A program made the translations under genes and the position numbers. The notes beneath the pieces were generated by a model. That model did not search any database. It was not told the origin of the DNA and saw nothing but the letters and a program-made list of their open reading frames with translations. Shown in pieces: positions 9,299-17,546 of a stretch of DNA of 64,000 bases. Numbering within the stretch: the first letter of the stretch is position 1; each line of letters opens with the position of its first letter. Source of the DNA: Neptunomonas japonica JAMM 1380 (GTDB taxonomy: Bacteria; Pseudomonadota; Gammaproteobacteria; Pseudomonadales; Balneatricaceae); contig NZ_AP014546.1 of assembly GCF_016592555.1 (NCBI RefSeq), positions 3,172,501 through 3,236,500 on the forward strand, given 5' to 3'.

Positions 9299-10462
9299 TT
9301 AATAATGCTTTGCTAAAAAAGGAGTTTTTCTCAACGCCAACTGGCGCATTACAATCTCTTTTCTTAGCCACTTATAATGCATTAAGCATACCCAAAAGAG
9401 CACCACTAACAACGCAATATTAAAAAGCAAAACAAGGTACCTTGGCTTTTCAGCATAATACTCTTGATAATCTATCCCTGCTATTTCACCCGTTAACGGG
9501 GCAAAACCCAATTGCTTATATATTTCGGCAATACCAAGAAATTTGTTCGCATTAAACGAACCTAAATCAATAGTTTTTGGCTGAATTAAGCGCACTGTTT
9601 TCTTAGCTTCATAAAGTAAATGCGCTCTAGTTTTATCTGTGTTCAAGTTCGCTAGTATCCACTCAACCATTACTTGTTGATGATCAATGGCATACTTCCA
9701 CCCCTTTAAACTAGCACGACGAAACGCAAGTACTTTTTCTTTATTCTTTCTCAGAAAACCCTCTTCTACAAAAAGCATATCTCCATAAAAATCTATACCG
9801 TAATCAATCGGTGCAATAATATTAACGGGGATATGTTTCTCTTGATATATGTAAGGTTGGTCTGTGGCATAAGCCGACATTGCATCCACATTACCACTAA
9901 CCAGCACGTCATCACGAAAATTATGCGCCACATGTGTATGGTCATATTCTGTTAAACCCAGTTTGGTAAACATCGCCAACAAGGCCGCATCATCTGTATT
10001 TCGTTGATACATGACACGTTTATTTTTTAACTCTAAAGGGCTAAAAATTTCTGAGGAATCTAACGCCAACAAAACCATAGGTGAGTGCTGAAAAATAGCC
10101 GCAACCACGACCAAAGGCTGTCCTTCTAATCGCGCTAATACAACACTAGAATCAGTGATACCAAACTGCGCGTCACCACTGAGCACTACTTCTGTCGCAC
10201 TTCTATGCTTATCAACTTCTCGAATAGTGACATTCAAGCCCTCGTCTGCGAAATACCCCTCTTTGAGAGCCGCGTAAAAGCCCGCAAATTGAAATTGATG
10301 CTTCCACTTCAACTGCAAGACGATAGCGTCTTCTGCGGGTGGGCTCGCAGCATTGCAAACACTACACATAAGCAATATTAAAAGAGAAAAAGCTATTCTC
10401 AAACGAGGAAAAATCTGTTCAAAAAACAAGCAGCTTTTATGCACTGTAGAAACACCTAACAA
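9299..10462 (-). CDS. NMT1/THI5-like ligand-binding protein with C-terminal TM, output domain missing
   Basis: 387 residues. After a signal peptide (about 20-40, ending CNA) comes an NMT1/SsuA-like periplasmic binding fold: LQLKWKHQFQFAGFYAALKEGYF, FGITDSSVVLARLEGQPLVVVAAIFQHSP. This matches the sensor region of many membrane histidine kinases and GGDEF proteins. A TM helix at about 346-365 is followed by only ~25 residues (LRKEIVMRQLALRKTPFLAKHY), where relatives continue into PAS, kinase or GGDEF domains. It faces the PP2C/kinase gene, with only 27 bases between stop codons, so no output domain fits behind it. Either a truncated sensor or a stand-alone membrane-tethered binding protein; the ligand could be a pyrimidine, sulfonate or similar. 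Confidence 0.7.
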   Translation of the reverse strand: MLGVSTVHKSCLFFEQIFPRLRIAFSLLILLMCSVCNAASPPAEDAIVLQLKWKHQFQFAGFYAALKEGYFADEGLNVTIREVDKHRSATEVVLSGDAQFGITDSSVVLARLEGQPLVVVAAIFQHSPMVLLALDSSEIFSPLELKNKRVMYQRNTDDAALLAMFTKLGLTEYDHTHVAHNFRDDVLVSGNVDAMSAYATDQPYIYQEKHIPVNIIAPIDYGIDFYGDMLFVEEGFLRKNKEKVLAFRRASLKGWKYAIDHQQVMVEWILANLNTDKTRAHLLYEAKKTVRLIQPKTIDLGSFNANKFLGIAEIYKQLGFAPLTGEIAGIDYQEYYAEKPRYLVLLFNIALLVVLFWVCLMHYKWLRKEIVMRQLALRKTPFLAKHY

Positions 10463-10604
10463 TATTTAAAATAAAGTATAGATGAATAAAACAAGAAAGA
10501 GCGTCCTTAACAGTATATTAATATATACAGAAGGTAGAAATAAAAGAATGACTACCTCTTTTACAAACTAGATAGCCAAACGGGATAGAAAAACCATTAA
10601 AAAA

Positions 10605-11015
10605 TTAGTTAGCCTGTAAGATTACCGGACTTTGCTGGCGATCAAGAATAGTGTAACCCGACAAGTCCTGCCCCATCATCAAATCGTTCGCCATTTGATT
10701 TAGATACTGATCAGCCGCCTCAGTTGGGGGCGCTTCACCATCAATACCACCTAAACCTGCAATTAGTACAAAACTCCAATTACTCTCAATCGCATCTGCT
10801 TCTTTTACAAGAGCTTCAAAGCTATCAATTTCTTCTGGTAACTTATCAACACACATTAATGGAGTAACCGTACCTGTCTCATGAGATCCATTGCTTGCCT
10901 TTTCCTCATCACCTTCAGCACGAGCAAAAAGCATAAGCAGTCGTTGAGGCTGATCCTGCTGCTTGGCAGCCTCAAGCAGTTTGGTAAATTCTCCTGACAC
11001 ATTGCCCTTAAACAT
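10605..11015 (-). CDS. Conserved hypothetical cytoplasmic protein
   Basis: 136 residues; not recognised. The start at 11015 (MFKGNVSGEF) is chosen because a GGAGG at 11024-11028 lies 8 bases upstream; an in-frame ATG at 11030 has no such site. No signal peptide or TM helix. Acidic, with one Cys (TPLMCVDKLPEE). The segment SNWSFVLIAGLGGIDGEAP may be a buried strand and turn. It stands alone between the NMT1-like gene (same strand, 142 bases downstream) and fumC (divergent). No function is proposed. Confidence 0.7.
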   Translation of the reverse strand: MFKGNVSGEFTKLLEAAKQQDQPQRLLMLFARAEGDEEKASNGSHETGTVTPLMCVDKLPEEIDSFEALVKEADAIESNWSFVLIAGLGGIDGEAPPTEAADQYLNQMANDLMMGQDLSGYTILDRQQSPVILQAN

Positions 11016-11210
11016 TGTAAGTACCTCCATAAAAAGATACCCCTATTTTGTCACAGCAAAGCTGAACTGTTTATTCCTCTGAAGGAGTATATAGCGGCCT
11101 ATAAATCTCATTAATTCAAAGTACGAAACTATCAAAGAGGCAAGTAATCTAATAATTATTAGTACCTTTTACACTCCTGAAAAACAGCACTCGGACACAG
11201 GAGAAAAATC

Positions 11211-12587
11211 ATGCTTGATCAACATAAAAAACGAATTGAACGTGACAGCTTGGGTGATATACCTCTACCCAAACATGCACTATATGGGGCACAAACACAA
11301 CGCGCTATCAACAACTTCCCTGTTAGCGGGCAAACAATGCCCGAAGCATTCATACGAGCCCTGCTACAATCGAAAGCCACCGCCGCTACTGTAAACGCCT
11401 TACTCCAAGTGTTACCCCAAGAGATAGGAAAAGCCATTCACCAAGCAGTAGATACTCTATTAGCTGATAAAAATCTGATGCAACACTTTCCATTAGACAT
11501 CTTTCAAACAGGCTCAGGCACTAGCACCAATATGAACGCCAATGAAGTCATTGCAACGCTAGCAATGCAGCAATCAAACTTACCCATTCACCCTAACGAT
11601 CATGTGAACCTTGGCCAAAGCAGCAATGACAGTATCCCTTCTACTATCCATATTAGTGCCGCTGTTGCTCTATCAGAACAGTTACTGCCCGCCCTTTATC
11701 ACCTCACTGAGGCCCTTCAACAAAAAGCCAACTCGGTAAATCACATTATAAAAACAGGGCGTACTCATTTAATGGATGCAATGCCGATAAGGCTTAGCCA
11801 GAGCCTGAACGCCTGGGCTGCACAAATCCTGATCAACATAGAAAACATTAAACAACTACAACCCAATCTACAGCGACTAGCACAAGGCGGGACAGCGGTA
11901 GGCACAGGCGTTAACGCCCACCCTGACTTTGCAAAACTCTTCTGTAAAGAACTAAGCGCAGCTACAGGCGTGTTATTTGTCCCTGCAGATAACGTCTTTT
12001 CTTACATTAGCTCGCAAGACACGGCAGTAGCGCTATCAGGTCAGCTAAAAACGACAGCGGTGTCTTTAATGAAAATAGCAAACGATCTACGCTGGATGAA
12101 CTCAGGTCCCTTAGCTGGACTGGGCGAAATAGAGCTAGAAACGCTGCAACCGGGATCCTCTATTATGCCAGGCAAAGTAAACCCGGTTATTCCTGAATCA
12201 ACCGCAATGGTAGCCGCACAAGTCATAGGTAATGACACAAGTATTACAATTGCTGGTCAATCTGGAAATTTTGAATTAAACGTAATGCTGCCACTCATTG
12301 CTTACAATCTACTTAACAGCATCCAACTGTTATCGAATACCTGTACTCTGTTAGCCGATAAAGCGATCGCTACATTTAAGGTAAACGAAAAAAGCCTCGC
12401 ACAATCCTTAGCGCTCAACCCTATATTAGCCACTGCTCTAAACCCAATTATTGGATATGAAAAAGCCGCAGAAATTGCTAAACAAGCCTATAAGGAAAGA
12501 AGACCAATTATTAGTGTTGCTGCAGAACAAACAGAGTTATCTCTTGAAGAACTAACAACACTGCTTGATCCAAAATCCTTAGTATAG
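11211..12587 (+). CDS. fumC: Class II fumarate hydratase (fumarase C)
   Basis: 458 residues, normal for the family. Catalyses reversible hydration of fumarate to L-malate in the TCA cycle in the cytoplasm, as a homotetramer without an iron-sulfur cluster. Signature GSSIMPGKVNPVIPE (about residue 317) carries the catalytic-loop serine; QSSNDSIPST (about 138) and TGRTHLMDAMP (about 182) are the other substrate-binding regions. Aspartase or argininosuccinate lyase would have different loops (for example GSSIMPAKVNP in aspartase), so fumarase is preferred. The ATG is preceded by CAGGAGA. The gene is monocistronic, followed by a hairpin shared with the tRNA cluster. Confidence 0.92.
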   Translation: MLDQHKKRIERDSLGDIPLPKHALYGAQTQRAINNFPVSGQTMPEAFIRALLQSKATAATVNALLQVLPQEIGKAIHQAVDTLLADKNLMQHFPLDIFQTGSGTSTNMNANEVIATLAMQQSNLPIHPNDHVNLGQSSNDSIPSTIHISAAVALSEQLLPALYHLTEALQQKANSVNHIIKTGRTHLMDAMPIRLSQSLNAWAAQILINIENIKQLQPNLQRLAQGGTAVGTGVNAHPDFAKLFCKELSAATGVLFVPADNVFSYISSQDTAVALSGQLKTTAVSLMKIANDLRWMNSGPLAGLGEIELETLQPGSSIMPGKVNPVIPESTAMVAAQVIGNDTSITIAGQSGNFELNVMLPLIAYNLLNSIQLLSNTCTLLADKAIATFKVNEKSLAQSLALNPILATALNPIIGYEKAAEIAKQAYKERRPIISVAAEQTELSLEELTTLLDPKSLV

Positions 12588-12649
12588 ATTCCGATAAAGA
12601 ATCTCAAAGTCATAGGGGATAGCTTTTAAGAGGAATAAAACGCAAAAAT

Positions 12650-12675
12650 CCAAATCAATAATTATATTGATTTGG
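12650..12675. terminator. Hairpin between fumC and the tRNA cluster
   Basis: Perfect 10-bp stem CCAAATCAAT/ATTGATTTGG with a 6-base loop. On the minus strand it runs into ATTTTT, so it chiefly terminates the tRNA transcript. On the plus strand it may also stop fumC transcripts. Confidence 0.7.
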
Positions 12676-12692
12676 CTTCTTATAAGAAGTGT

Positions 12693-12769
<77 letters not shown>

Positions 12770-12798
12770 ACACTATAAATGAATAAGTAAACTAAGAT

Positions 12799-12875
<77 letters not shown>

Positions 12876-12938
12876 ACAACTTTACTTATTTCATTTCGAA
12901 GCGATCAAAACTAACTCTTTGATATACTTCTACAAAAT

Positions 12939-13015
<77 letters not shown>

Positions 13016-13068
13016 TCAAATTGTGGAGCGAATACTATAGTGATTATTTCGCTTGTGCAACATTAATC

Positions 13069-13455
13069 TCAAGTTATTTCTCTACGCGGTGCATCTAACA
13101 ACTTTTCACGACGAATGTCGCGCTTTTGACACTCAATAACCAGCCCAGTGATCCGTGTGACATCTTTCTCATCGATATCGATATACTCAGCACTATATTC
13201 AGGGTTACTTCTACGAAGGATCTTTAAATTACATACCACTTCATACACTTTGTCCGTCTCAAATCTTAACAACATTGGATAGACCTCTTTTGTGGCATCA
13301 CCCTGATAGCGAAACGCAACGCCTTTTGCTGATATATCAATAATATCCACAGCAACGCCAGCAACACTCAAACTTACAGGGTCATCTTGGTGTAACTTCA
13401 CCCTATACGTAAGACGCTTTGAGTCATCATTATCAATTTCAATTACAGGTTTCAT
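13069..13455 (-). CDS. PilZ-domain c-di-GMP-binding protein in the stator operon
   Basis: 128 residues, essentially a single PilZ domain. The c-di-GMP-binding pair is visible: RxxxR (RLTYR, residues 14-18) and DxSxxG (DISAKG, about 42-47). No TM helix. Its start overlaps the end of motB by 4 bases (ATGA), so it is the third gene of motA-motB-pilZ. I infer that it conveys c-di-GMP level to the flagellar stator or motor, as YcgR-type brakes do, but it lacks the YcgR N-terminal domain. Confidence 0.88.
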   Translation of the reverse strand: MKPVIEIDNDDSKRLTYRVKLHQDDPVSLSVAGVAVDIIDISAKGVAFRYQGDATKEVYPMLLRFETDKVYEVVCNLKILRRSNPEYSAEYIDIDEKDVTRITGLVIECQKRDIRREKLLDAPRREIT

Positions 13456-14255
13456 GGCTCAAGCACCTTTTCTAAGACAAACTCAATCCGACGATTGGCA
13501 GCCCTTTGTTCTACTGTTTCATTAGGGGCAATAGGCAGCGCATCACCATACCCTGTTGCTGTCACTCTCTCAGGGTCTATTCCGCCCCGCACTAGGTAAC
13601 GTAAAACAGTAGTTGCGCGGATAGCAGACAGCTCCCAATTAGAGGGAAACTTGGCCGTTTCAATCGGAATGTTATCCGTATGCCCTTGGATACCCATCTT
13701 AAATTCTGGATTCTTTTCTAGCTTCTCTAATAAACCATCTAAAATAGGCATCATTTGGCGATTAAACTCAGCATCTCCAGATTTAAACAGTACCGACCCT
13801 TTAACTCTAATACGTATTTTTCCATCACGCGGCTCTCCCACATCTACCGCATCTGTAACGCCCATTGAAGCAAAGACATCTCTTAAACTGTTCGACATAT
13901 AGGAGAGATCTTCTTCCTCTTCAGCCTCTGGCATTTCAGGAAGTCTAATCTCTTCTTGTTCTACCTCTTGAACCACTACTATGGGTGGCGTTATCTGATC
14001 TGCATTATTTTGCTCTAATGAATCAGGGATCTCAATGGCTGGCGCTCTCAACTCTTCCGGTAAAGGAATAAGACTCCCACCGGTATCACCTATCGCTAAT
14101 TGAAAAGAGCGAATGGTCGATGCAAACTGCTCTTTCTTTACCGTTGATATAGAAAAGAGCAATACAAAAAACACTAGTAAAAGCGTCATCAGATCTGCAT
14201 AAGTAACCATCCAACTAGGCTCTGCCTCATCAATAATGGCGCGCCGAGCACTCAC
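13452..14255 (-). CDS. motB: Flagellar stator protein MotB (PomB-like)
   Basis: 267 residues. One TM helix (about 16-38, MVTYADLMTLLLVFFVLLFS) carries the conserved ion-binding Asp. A linker with an acidic stretch follows, then a C-terminal OmpA-like peptidoglycan-binding domain (about 145-262) with GHTDNIPI, NWELSAIRA and NRRIEF. With MotA it forms the inner-membrane ion channel that powers flagellar rotation. The gene overlaps motA upstream and the PilZ gene downstream, each by 4 bases. Sequence around the TM resembles PomB, suggesting possible Na+ use, which is an inference. Confidence 0.92.
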   Translation of the reverse strand: MSARRAIIDEAEPSWMVTYADLMTLLLVFFVLLFSISTVKKEQFASTIRSFQLAIGDTGGSLIPLPEELRAPAIEIPDSLEQNNADQITPPIVVVQEVEQEEIRLPEMPEAEEEEDLSYMSNSLRDVFASMGVTDAVDVGEPRDGKIRIRVKGSVLFKSGDAEFNRQMMPILDGLLEKLEKNPEFKMGIQGHTDNIPIETAKFPSNWELSAIRATTVLRYLVRGGIDPERVTATGYGDALPIAPNETVEQRAANRRIEFVLEKVLEP

Positions 14256-15043
14256 TTTTTAGCCTCTTTAGGTGCGGTTTTTTTCTGATTAAATATAGGT
14301 TTACGTACCCTTTCAGGAAGGTAAGACGAAAGCTGCTCATATACATGTGCATAATGATCATTGGTCAAAATGCTAATACTACCTTCTCGGATAATTTCTA
14401 AGTTAGTTACTTCCAATAAAGTCCGCGCTTTTAATTTACCTGCGATAGGCAGAAAAACCATTGTTGCTAATAATGATCCATAAAACGTGGTTAACAAAGC
14501 AACCGCCATGGCAGGACCAATCGTGTCTGGATTATCTAGCTCACTTAGCATTTGAATCAAGCCTATCAAGGTTCCTAACATGCCAAATGCCGGCGCATAA
14601 GCTGCCATTTTTTTGAAAACATCTTGCACAGAGAAGTGTCGGGCCATGAGAGAATCAATCTCATTCTGCAATGTATTACGAATCACCTGTTCAGAAGCAG
14701 CTTCAGCTAATAAGGCACAAGCACGACGCAATACCGCAGAGTCAGTTTTCACGTCACCTAATTTCAAAAGCCCATGTCGATGACTAATTTTGCTTAAATT
14801 AATCATGGTGTCGATCATTTCAGAAGGATTAGTTTTGTCTTTAGTAAACACCATGTACGCTCCCTTAAAAGCGTTCATAACGTCACGAAATTGAACGGTT
14901 AATAGGGTAGCGGCCATCGTTCCACCGACAACAATCATCATGCCGGGCACATTTACAAAAATGTCCGCATTACCGCCAATCAAGATGGCTGAAACAATTA
15001 ATGCCAGTCCGGACAAGATTCCTATAAGTGATGCAAAATCCAT
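14252..15043 (-). CDS. motA: Flagellar stator protein MotA (PomA-like)
   Basis: 263 residues, close to PomA (about 255) and shorter than E. coli MotA (295). Four TM helices: about 4-22, 28-50, 147-168 and 180-202; a large cytoplasmic loop (about 55-145) contacts the rotor. The PAFGMLGTLIGLIQML segment is the ExbB/TolQ/MotA family core. First gene of motA-motB-pilZ. The start lies 75 bases from the divergent DUF72 gene start. Confidence 0.92.
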   Translation of the reverse strand: MDFASLIGILSGLALIVSAILIGGNADIFVNVPGMMIVVGGTMAATLLTVQFRDVMNAFKGAYMVFTKDKTNPSEMIDTMINLSKISHRHGLLKLGDVKTDSAVLRRACALLAEAASEQVIRNTLQNEIDSLMARHFSVQDVFKKMAAYAPAFGMLGTLIGLIQMLSELDNPDTIGPAMAVALLTTFYGSLLATMVFLPIAGKLKARTLLEVTNLEIIREGSISILTNDHYAHVYEQLSSYLPERVRKPIFNQKKTAPKEAKK

Positions 15044-15117
15044 CTCCTAAGACACTCCGAGTATTTATTAATAATCAATTACTTGAGTATAGCAGCTGTT
15101 CAGTACACCATAAGTGT

Positions 15118-15987
15118 ATGCACAACGATTACCCCCAAAACATTCCAAGCTATTATATTGGCCTAGCTCAATGGCACCATCCTGATTGGCACATAGATCA
15201 AAGTGCCGCTAATCAGGCCCTGCCTGAGTACTCAAAGCATTTCTCGAGCGTAGAAGGCAACAGTAGCTTTTATGGCCTTCCCAGTACGTCATCCATAGAA
15301 AACTGGAAGCAACAGAGCGGCCAGCATTTTAAGTTTTGCTTTAAATTTCCACAAACCATCACACACCATGCAAAGCTTCAACATTGTGATCGGCAAGTCA
15401 GTGAATTTCTTAATAGAGTTGCACCCTTAGAAAACAAATTAGGCACACTCTGGTTACAACTGAACGCCTCATTCTCACCAAAAGACTTCGATAAACTATC
15501 GCGGTTTATTCAAAGCCTACCCCCAGATTTTAATTACGGTATTGAAGTCAGGCATACGGGATTCTTTTTAAAGGATGACACGGAAAAACGCTTTAACCAG
15601 TTACTCATGCAACACACGATTGATCGTATAACATTCGATACACGCGCCTTATTTGCTCACCCAAGTAAGGATGCAATTACACAAGAAGCCTTACGCGCCA
15701 AACCTCGAATGCCCGTACATGCAATTGCAACAGGAATGAGCCCCTTTGTACGCATCATTACCCCATTGAAAATCAACGATGGCTACGCATACTTAATGCC
15801 TTGGGTTAAAAAAACGCTGCAATGGATAGATGAAGAACGCACACCGTACCTGTTTTTTCATACGCCCGATAACAAAGAGGCACCTGAAGTCGCTCGTTTT
15901 TTCAGTGGAGAAATTCATAAACATCGGCCCGATATTCCCGTACAGAGTATTTGGGATAAAGCCCTCCCTCAACCGGAACTATTCTGA
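15118..15987 (+). CDS. DUF72 family protein (YecE-like)
   Basis: 289 residues from the preferred start at 15118 (MHNDYPQ), where similarity to the family begins with YYIGLAQWHHPDW; the frame is open back to 15028 but that part overlaps the motA start. Typical DUF72 motifs follow: FSSVEGNSSFYGLPS, FKFCFKFPQTITHH and YGIEVRHTGFF. The family adopts a TIM-barrel-like fold; its function is unknown. The stop codon overlaps the next gene's ATG (TGATG), so the two are co-translated. Confidence 0.85.
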   Translation: MHNDYPQNIPSYYIGLAQWHHPDWHIDQSAANQALPEYSKHFSSVEGNSSFYGLPSTSSIENWKQQSGQHFKFCFKFPQTITHHAKLQHCDRQVSEFLNRVAPLENKLGTLWLQLNASFSPKDFDKLSRFIQSLPPDFNYGIEVRHTGFFLKDDTEKRFNQLLMQHTIDRITFDTRALFAHPSKDAITQEALRAKPRMPVHAIATGMSPFVRIITPLKINDGYAYLMPWVKKTLQWIDEERTPYLFFHTPDNKEAPEVARFFSGEIHKHRPDIPVQSIWDKALPQPELF

Positions 15988-16604
15988 TGCAACTACTTTA
16001 TGTCATGGACCCTATGTGCAGCTGGTGCTGGGCATTTTCGCCAACAATACAGGCGATAAAAGAACACTTCCCCACACTTACTATTCAATACGTTATGGGA
16101 GGCCTTGCGGCCGATTCAGACGCGACAATGCCCTTAGAGCAACAAAGCGCTATCCATTCTATTTGGCATCAGATTGAAGCTAAAACAGGAACACAGTTTA
16201 ATTACGATTTCTGGACGCACTGCACGCCTAGAAGAAGTACTTGGCGAGCATGCCGAGCCATTATTGTTGCCGAGCAATTACAACCGGGTAGCGCCTCGAC
16301 AATGGCTCAAGCGATACAACAAGCGTATTACTTAGAAGCAAAGAACCCTTCAGACCGCTCAACACTGATTACATTAGCAGCATCAATCGGTATTGATAGT
16401 ACTGAATTTTCAATACTGCTAGATGTAAAAGACACCCACCAGCAGCTAAAAAATCACATGATGATATCTCAGCAACTCGATGTGTCGGGATTTCCTGCAC
16501 TACGAGTAGCAAAAGACCAACAAGCGATACGAATTAGTGATGGTTATTGTAGTTCTGAGGAAGTCATTAAACGTTTACAGGGAGTTATCGAACAAGCGGA
16601 ATAA
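15987..16604 (+). CDS. DsbA-family thiol oxidoreductase-like protein (FrnE-type)
   Basis: 205 residues. Thioredoxin fold with an N-terminal CSWC motif in MDPMCSWCWAFSP (residues 11-14), an alpha-helical insertion, and the cis-Pro loop at GFPALRV (about 168). No signal peptide, so cytoplasmic, as for the FrnE/YwbO-type DsbA proteins. Co-translated with the upstream DUF72 gene. Likely a disulfide or glutathione-linked reductase/isomerase; substrate unknown. Confidence 0.85.
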   Translation: MQLLYVMDPMCSWCWAFSPTIQAIKEHFPTLTIQYVMGGLAADSDATMPLEQQSAIHSIWHQIEAKTGTQFNYDFWTHCTPRRSTWRACRAIIVAEQLQPGSASTMAQAIQQAYYLEAKNPSDRSTLITLAASIGIDSTEFSILLDVKDTHQQLKNHMMISQQLDVSGFPALRVAKDQQAIRISDGYCSSEEVIKRLQGVIEQAE

Positions 16605-16635
16605 TATACAGAAGATATATAAAGCAGAAAAAGAA

Positions 16636-16657
16636 AGCGGAAGCCTAGGCTTCCGCT
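16636..16657. terminator. Perfect palindromic hairpin between convergent genes
   Basis: 22-base perfect palindrome (AGCGGAAGCCT and its complement). On the minus strand it is followed by TTCTTTTTC, so it terminates the cold-shock gene; it may also stop the plus-strand DsbA-family transcript. Confidence 0.8.
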
Positions 16658-16667
16658 ATTGAAGTGA

Positions 16668-17123
16668 TTAGCCGCGCATCACGGAAACATCTTCCGCTTG
16701 CAAACCTTTATCACTCTCACGAGCATTGAAACGAACACGCTGACCTTCACTCAAAGAACGATGCCCACGCCCACGAATGTTACGAAAATGAACAAAAACA
16801 TCATCGCCATTTTCGCGCGTAATGAATCCAAAGCCCTTGGAAACATTAAACCATTTCACTGTTCCCAGTTCACGATCATCATTTTCATCATCTTCTTCCT
16901 CTTCCATGTCTTCATCAGCAATCTGATCAAGAGCTGGAACCGAAGAAGTACTTCCACCCATAGCAGAAATCAAGCTGCTAATTAGAACCACAATAAATGT
17001 TACTGCGATGACCGGGCCTGTTAACCCTACTTCAACACCAGCTACAGCTTTAAGCAGCACAGGAATCAACGCTGCTGCAATAATACTTACAATTACACTA
17101 CGAACTATTTGGTTACCACTCAT
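16668..17123 (-). CDS. Membrane-anchored cold-shock-domain protein
   Basis: 151 residues. Two hydrophobic helices (about 7-26 and 33-55), a strongly acidic linker (about 68-84, [13 protein letters not shown]), then a complete cold-shock domain (about 86-150) with RNP1 KGFGFI and RNP2 VFVHF. Cold-shock domains bind single-stranded nucleic acid. Here two membrane segments precede the domain and would tether it to the cytoplasmic face of the inner membrane. Ordinary Csp proteins are about 70 residues with no membrane part. Transcribed alone and closed by a strong hairpin. The role is inferred to be RNA binding at the membrane. Confidence 0.9.
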   Translation of the reverse strand: MSGNQIVRSVIVSIIAAALIPVLLKAVAGVEVGLTGPVIAVTFIVVLISSLISAMGGSTSSVPALDQIADEDMEEEEDDENDDRELGTVKWFNVSKGFGFITRENGDDVFVHFRNIRGRGHRSLSEGQRVRFNARESDKGLQAEDVSVMRG

Positions 17124-17315
17124 GTATCTATCTCTTGTCTTATCATGATAATTACTATTATTTTAGCCACCCATACTTAATTTAAAGCAGCAACCGCAAA
17201 GGTATACACAAGAAAACTCAAAATTTCAATAGCTTACCGGCTTACAACTGAATTTACTTTCACTATGCCACTCCGTTATGCTTAATACATTGAACTTTAT
17301 GTCACAGGCACTGTA

Positions 17316-17525
17316 ATGAATCACGACGAACGTATAACCGAACTTGAAAGCCGAGTAGCCTTCCAAGAAGATGCGCTAGACAAACTAAACGACGTAATAG
17401 CTCAGCAAGATAAAACTATTTCTGAACTCAAAAAATTAATCACAGCGTTTAATCAACAGCTCAAAACAGTGGGACAAGAAAATCAAGGTATATCCTTTAA
17501 TGACGCCCCACCACCACACTATTAA
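17316..17525 (+). CDS. slyX: SlyX family protein
   Basis: 69 residues, almost wholly coiled coil (ERITELESRVAFQEDALDKLNDVIAQQD), ending in the family's characteristic Pro-Pro-His-Tyr tail. Small cytoplasmic protein of unknown function. It lies 21 bases upstream of plsB and is probably co-transcribed. Confidence 0.88.
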   Translation: MNHDERITELESRVAFQEDALDKLNDVIAQQDKTISELKKLITAFNQQLKTVGQENQGISFNDAPPPHY

Positions 17526-17546
17526 TAAGAGATAAGGCCTGAAAAT

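Noticed and set aside
10510..10531. AT-rich near-palindrome (ACAGTATATTAATATATACAG) upstream of the NMT1-like gene as a LexA box
   Set aside because: The required CTGT-N8-ACAG half-site pair is not present; only an AT-rich symmetrical stretch.
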